Positions 60,337-64,000 of a stretch of 64,000 bases of DNA are shown here, in pieces. A model generated the notes under the pieces. The model saw only the letters and a list, made by a program, of their open reading frames with translations, had not been told where the DNA came from and made no database searches. This DNA comes from Candidatus Poribacteria bacterium. GTDB taxonomy: Bacteria; Poribacteria; WGA-4E; WGA-3G. Where the stretch lies: contig VXMD01000004.1 in the NCBI GenBank assembly GCA_009841255.1, forward strand, positions 32,870-96,869, given 5' to 3'. Positions within the stretch are counted from its first letter, which is position 1; the number at the start of each line of letters is the position of its first letter. Both the position numbers and the translations under genes were made by a program.

Positions 60337-62268
60337 ATGGCAGAGAAAACAATCTTAAAACCCTACATATCCTTAACCCGGTCGCGATTCACCAAACACC
60401 ATCGTGAAACGAAGTGGAACGATGCCCAAGAGTCCATAGTTAAAAATTTATTTTTTCGGCTGTTAGTGTTTATCATAATGATATCTCCTGCGTCTATACA
60501 AGCACAGTTCGGAGATTTTGGGTTTGGTGAAAAACCACCCGTTGAAAAACTCGCAGCAAAAGGGTACCTCTCGCTTGACAAGGTGCAGCCTGGGAGCCAA
60601 TTCGAAATTGCTGTCATCGTTGAGATTGCCGAAGGGTGGCATGTCAACGCCAATCCGGCGGGTGAAGGGTTAATCGCGACCGAGGTGATTTTCCCTGATA
60701 CACCACATCTTACTTTCGGTGAAGTCGTATATCCCGAGGGTGAGGTATTGGCACTCGGTTCGATAGGAGAAGCCCCAGTCTATCACGATACCATTACGAT
60801 CGGTGTCCAAGCCGATTTAAATCAAACGGCTCCGATCGCCCCTATCATGCTGGATTTGGAGCTGACATATCAGGCGTGTAACGATGAGCAGTGTCTGTTA
60901 CCCGAAGTGCTCGCTTTTTCAGTCCCTATTGAGATTGTTGGTATTGAGGAACCTATTCAGCGAATGAATGAAGCAATTTTCGCCAATGTCCAATTCGGGA
61001 CACCCCCGACTGATCGTGCGGATGAAGGGAGTCTCGCGCGCGCACTCTCCGGTGGGCAAGTTTGGCTTGCATTCCTACTTGTGTTTGCAGGCGGCATCTT
61101 GACCAGTTTGACACCTTGTGTTTATCCACTCATACCGATCACCGTTTCCATCTTCGGTGCCAATGAGTCTGCTGGTTTGTTTAAGTCTTTTCTGCTTTCT
61201 GTTGTATATGTGCTCGGGATCGTTGTGACCTATGCAATTTTAGGGGTGGCGGTTGCATCGACAGGCGCCGTTTTCGGACAAATAATGGCAAATCCGTGGG
61301 TCGTTGGCTTCATTAGTCTAATTCTTGTGACCTTGGGACTGTCTATGTTCGGTGTTTTTGAGATTCGGTTGCCGTATGCGGTGCAGAACCGTCTCAACAC
61401 CGTTGGCGGTACCGGGTTTGCAGGCGCGTTCGCTATGGGAACAGTTGCCGGTGTTATTGCCGCACCTTGCACGGGACCGGCGTTGGCAGTTGTGCTGACG
61501 TATATCGCGACAACGGGAAGTCTCTTCCTCGGATTTTGGCTCATGTTCACTTACGCCCTCGGCATGGGCTTGCTCTTTATCGGCATTGGCACGTTCTCTG
61601 GGTTGCTCTCCGCGTTACCCCGTTCAGGTGGATGGATGTATGTTTTGGAAAACATCTTCGGCATTGCGATTATTACGATGGCACTCTACTTCCTTAAAGA
61701 TGTGTTTCCACCGTTGCAGGATTTCCTGCAGAACTCGCTTCCATTTTTCGCGATTGCTGGGGGTTTAGTGCTAATTGGAATGTGGCTCGGCAAGTTAACC
61801 CAACGTTTCAGCGGCATCTCCCCACGGATGCAATTCCAAAAGGCATGTGGGCTTGTGCTGACGGTGCTGGGTGCCTATATGTTCGTTGGGGGTATCCAAC
61901 AGCCTGCAGGACCCCACTTGAATTGGGTTTACGACGAAGGCGAAGGATTTGAAATCGCTCAGCGAGAAGACAAACTCCTAATGCTTGATTTTTATGCATC
62001 TTGGTGTGCTGCGTGTAAAGAACTCGATCATAAGACGTATGCCGATCCCGCGGTCGCTGCGAAACTCGATGATTATGTGAATGTTAAACTCGATTTTACC
62101 CGTAGCTCCGAAACGACTCAGGCACTCACCGAGAAGTATCAGATTCCTGGATTACCGGTCGTCATTTTCATGGATGCTGATGGGACAGTTCTCAAACGGT
62201 TCACCGGATTTGTTGGTCCCGAGGAAATGCTCGGCATTCTTAATGACATTGAAAAACGTCCACTGTAA
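60337..62268 (+). CDS. dsbD: Thiol:disulfide interchange protein DsbD
   Basis: A protein of 643 residues. A signal-like segment is followed by the N-terminal immunoglobulin-like domain with YQACNDEQCLLP (its two redox cysteines). Eight helices follow, with cysteines in LTPCVYPLIPITVSIFG and AAPCTGPALAVVLTY, and a C-terminal thioredoxin domain with ASWCAACKELDH. It passes electrons from cytoplasmic thioredoxin to the periplasm. I start at ATG 60337, with GAGGAG 9 nt upstream, giving a long basic pre-signal region. It may serve the many secreted cysteines encoded in this genome. Confidence 0.93.
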   Translation: MAEKTILKPYISLTRSRFTKHHRETKWNDAQESIVKNLFFRLLVFIIMISPASIQAQFGDFGFGEKPPVEKLAAKGYLSLDKVQPGSQFEIAVIVEIAEGWHVNANPAGEGLIATEVIFPDTPHLTFGEVVYPEGEVLALGSIGEAPVYHDTITIGVQADLNQTAPIAPIMLDLELTYQACNDEQCLLPEVLAFSVPIEIVGIEEPIQRMNEAIFANVQFGTPPTDRADEGSLARALSGGQVWLAFLLVFAGGILTSLTPCVYPLIPITVSIFGANESAGLFKSFLLSVVYVLGIVVTYAILGVAVASTGAVFGQIMANPWVVGFISLILVTLGLSMFGVFEIRLPYAVQNRLNTVGGTGFAGAFAMGTVAGVIAAPCTGPALAVVLTYIATTGSLFLGFWLMFTYALGMGLLFIGIGTFSGLLSALPRSGGWMYVLENIFGIAIITMALYFLKDVFPPLQDFLQNSLPFFAIAGGLVLIGMWLGKLTQRFSGISPRMQFQKACGLVLTVLGAYMFVGGIQQPAGPHLNWVYDEGEGFEIAQREDKLLMLDFYASWCAACKELDHKTYADPAVAAKLDDYVNVKLDFTRSSETTQALTEKYQIPGLPVVIFMDADGTVLKRFTGFVGPEEMLGILNDIEKRPL

Positions 62269-62341
62269 CGCGTTGATTTGAGCATCTACCAAAGCAGCCG
62301 TCCTATTACCTTATACTTCGGGGCGGCACATAGGAGTAAAT

Positions 62342-63448
62342 ATGCCCTTTAATGCAAAATCCTTAATCTCCTTACGGAGTTGGCTTTTTTATGCAGAAGT
62401 AATCGCAGTCATCGGTTTTGTCGGGCTTGCGTTTTTCTATATTCAACGGGGTACTGCGGAATCCGAATCGCCACCACTGTCGCAGGTGAGTGCTTTCATT
62501 CAAAAGGCAGATGCACTCTATGAGAAACAGGATCTTGTCGATGCTGCCCTCTACTATTGGCAGGCGTTACACGCATTGGAAACGGGGGATGGGACTCGAG
62601 GAATCTCGATGGAAGGTACCTCGCAGACGAATGCGGACGTTCGTTTGCACGCCAATCTTCGCATTTCGGAGATCTATTCACAGAGTAATTGGTTAAAAGA
62701 TGCAAAGGCGCGTTTGGAATATGCAGCGCGCATTCAGCCTGAACACGCGGGTGTGCGTCTTTTGCGCGGCAAACTGTTTCGGGATGAAGGGTTGCTCGCC
62801 GAAGCCACTGCGGAACTCCTTGCTGTCCTCAAGAATGCGCCAAACAACGCTGAAGCACACTATCTCCTCGGTGTACTGTATCAGGGAAATAAACAGTTTC
62901 AACAAGCATCTGAACACTATACAAAAGCGATTGAAAACGACCCAGCGTTCTTAAACATCCCTTCTGAAAAAGCACCTATCGGTATCCTTGCCCGCCTTCA
63001 GTTGTCAAGAACGTATACCAAAATGCTTCAGAGTTATCAGTTCCTTGATAGGGAATTTACCGAGGAGGATTTGACTGAGGTTACACGACTGGAATCGGAG
63101 TCGATTCTCCTCTTGGAGCAAGCGCATGAACAGATGCCTGAAATGAACGAAGTTGTTGACGATCTCATCCGACTCCTCTTTTCGCGCGCATCTGCGCTGG
63201 AGCGAGAGGATATCGAGACGCGTCAGTATGTGGATGCGCTACAAGTCTATGAACGGATTGTGGAGCTTGATCCGGAGGAAGTTCGGGCATGGGAACGGAT
63301 GGGTGAAATTTATGCGAGTTTCCTGGGTGATAAGCAAGCCGCACTGGCAGTCTACCGCACAGTGTATAAAATTGAGCCACATCCGACTGTTTTAGCAAAT
63401 ATCAAATCCCTTGAGGAGGATGTCGCTGCTGAAAAAATGGAAGAATGA
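62342..63448 (+). CDS. Membrane-anchored TPR protein
   Basis: A protein of 368 residues. One N-terminal helix (YAEVIAVIGFVGLAFFYI) is followed by about six tetratricopeptide units, for example ADVRLHANLRISEIYSQSNW, NAEAHYLLGVLYQGNKQFQQ and VRAWERMGEIYASFLGDKQA. It is probably a periplasmic scaffold or assembly factor. It lies 73 nt after dsbD on the same strand and is convergent with the last gene. Confidence 0.85.
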   Translation: MPFNAKSLISLRSWLFYAEVIAVIGFVGLAFFYIQRGTAESESPPLSQVSAFIQKADALYEKQDLVDAALYYWQALHALETGDGTRGISMEGTSQTNADVRLHANLRISEIYSQSNWLKDAKARLEYAARIQPEHAGVRLLRGKLFRDEGLLAEATAELLAVLKNAPNNAEAHYLLGVLYQGNKQFQQASEHYTKAIENDPAFLNIPSEKAPIGILARLQLSRTYTKMLQSYQFLDREFTEEDLTEVTRLESESILLLEQAHEQMPEMNEVVDDLIRLLFSRASALEREDIETRQYVDALQVYERIVELDPEEVRAWERMGEIYASFLGDKQAALAVYRTVYKIEPHPTVLANIKSLEEDVAAEKMEE

Positions 63449-63489
63449 GGGCCATTGGATTATAATATCCTAACCAATTCTCTTTTTAA

Positions 63490-63927
63490 CTATCCTACCA
63501 ATTTTCTTTTTAACCTTGCTTGGAAGTGGAGCTGTGAAATTACCAACTTTTTCACTATTTTTTCGTAAGATGCCTTAGCAATCTCAAGCGCGACTGGCAA
63601 ATACGCCGACCAACGACTCAACTTCCGCCCTATCTTCTTAGGGAGAGGAGAAAAGATATCTGCTATGCCGTCAGTTCCCTTTCTAACCTCGTTTGAAACC
63701 TGTTTCGTCAAAGGACCGATAGTATCCCTAATTTCTTTACGATGCTTGTATAACAGTTTAGCGATTTCAAGTGCTAACAGCAAGAATGGGAAGAATGGCA
63801 CTAACCTTACAGGCAAACGAGAGATTATTGCTGGCAACGCTCTCTGTAATGCTTTGGCACTAATGATGGTAGTCCCAAAGAACCCAATAAGATCGTCAAT
63901 AAACTGCTGTTGTTCTTTTTTGTCCAT
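63490..63927 (-). CDS. Small hypothetical protein with an internal repeat, next to tRNA-Thr
   Basis: A basic protein of 145 residues, not recognised. Two segments are alike: PFFPFLLLALEIAKLLYKHR and SAYLPVALEIAKASYEKIVK, sharing the LPVALEIAK-type core, and each could be a membrane-associating helix. The C-terminus (ARLKRKLVG) reads over an imperfect CCAATT/CTTTTTAAC tandem repeat. It begins 18 nt after the tRNA on the same strand and may be co-transcribed with it. Confidence 0.6.
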   Translation of the reverse strand: MDKKEQQQFIDDLIGFFGTTIISAKALQRALPAIISRLPVRLVPFFPFLLLALEIAKLLYKHRKEIRDTIGPLTKQVSNEVRKGTDGIADIFSPLPKKIGRKLSRWSAYLPVALEIAKASYEKIVKKLVISQLHFQARLKRKLVG

Positions 63928-63945
63928 ACGGTACCCAAAACAGAA

Positions 63946-64000
63946 AGCCGATGAGAGGATTTGAACCTCCGACCTACTGATTACGAATCAGTTGCTCTTC
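63946..64000 (-). tRNA. tRNA-Thr (anticodon CGT), 3' portion
   Basis: The visible 55 nt fold as the 3' side of the D stem, an anticodon stem ACTGA/TCAGT with loop TTCGTAA (anticodon CGT), a five-base variable loop, a T stem with loop TTCAAAT, and the 3' acceptor strand CATCGGC plus discriminator T. CCA is not encoded. The 5' end lies beyond the window. Confidence 0.92.

Overview
The window reads as chromosomal DNA of an uncultured heterotrophic Gram-negative-type bacterium. I infer Candidatus Poribacteria or a near relative. The inference rests on the gene mix: three Gfo/Idh/MocA oxidoreductases, several SDRs, a TIM-barrel sugar isomerase, a GH88-type uronyl hydrolase, a DUF6785-type membrane protein, Uma2 and WD40 proteins, and a very high load of short dispersed repeats. 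No marker here proves the phylum. There is no prophage, CRISPR array or rRNA. One tRNA is cut by the right edge.

Layout. 1-12108 is a run of minus-strand genes: a cut alcohol dehydrogenase, a DUF262/HNH nuclease-like protein, Uma2, ATP sulfurylase, a GT-C-like membrane protein, endonuclease III, a 14-TM-type membrane protein, an LPG-synthase-type flippase and a GT39-like glycosyltransferase. 12310-16267 is a compact minus-strand operon with its own consensus promoter: a Cys-rich secreted protein, a 14-blade WD40 protein and an orphan MacB-type permease, the last two overlapping. An IS630 copy follows. 17508-28425 holds household and sugar genes, including infA with a basic N-terminal extension, a CinA-like protein, DUF1015, and a cysteine synthase coupled to a nuclease-like protein. 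28676-31749 is a molybdate transporter operon (modA, modB, a small acidic membrane protein, modC). 31799-38804 has coaE, an SDR, a VOC protein bracketed by two 135-bp inverted-repeat elements, a toroid-like protein, an oxidoreductase, a ferritin-like protein, a CDF transporter and a zinc ribbon protein. 38990-45800 has a sugar-binding protein and one permease, hisA, a degenerate EF-Tu paralogue, a heptose-phosphate nucleotidyltransferase and the uronyl hydrolase. 46953-53527 is a tandem pair of RND pumps. 53717-55381 encodes two secreted laminin-G/concanavalin-like proteins with a shared C-terminal tail. 55598-63448 has glcD, glcE, a PorX-like protein with a degenerate receiver, DsbD and a TPR protein. 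The window ends in a small hypothetical gene and tRNA-Thr(CGT).

The most unusual layer is the repeats. Two families carry a ribosome-binding site plus start codon and sit exactly at the starts of real genes (modC, the sugar permease, the DUF3352-like gene, hisA, DUF1015), so they look like portable translation-start modules. A third group consists of hairpins headed by GTAG, with the architecture of REP elements, in at least five sequence classes. The leading protein-level candidates for new biology are the Cys-rich/WD40/MacB operon, the EF-Tu paralogue with lost G motifs, the PorX-like pseudo-receiver, and the shared TWG tail on the secreted proteins.
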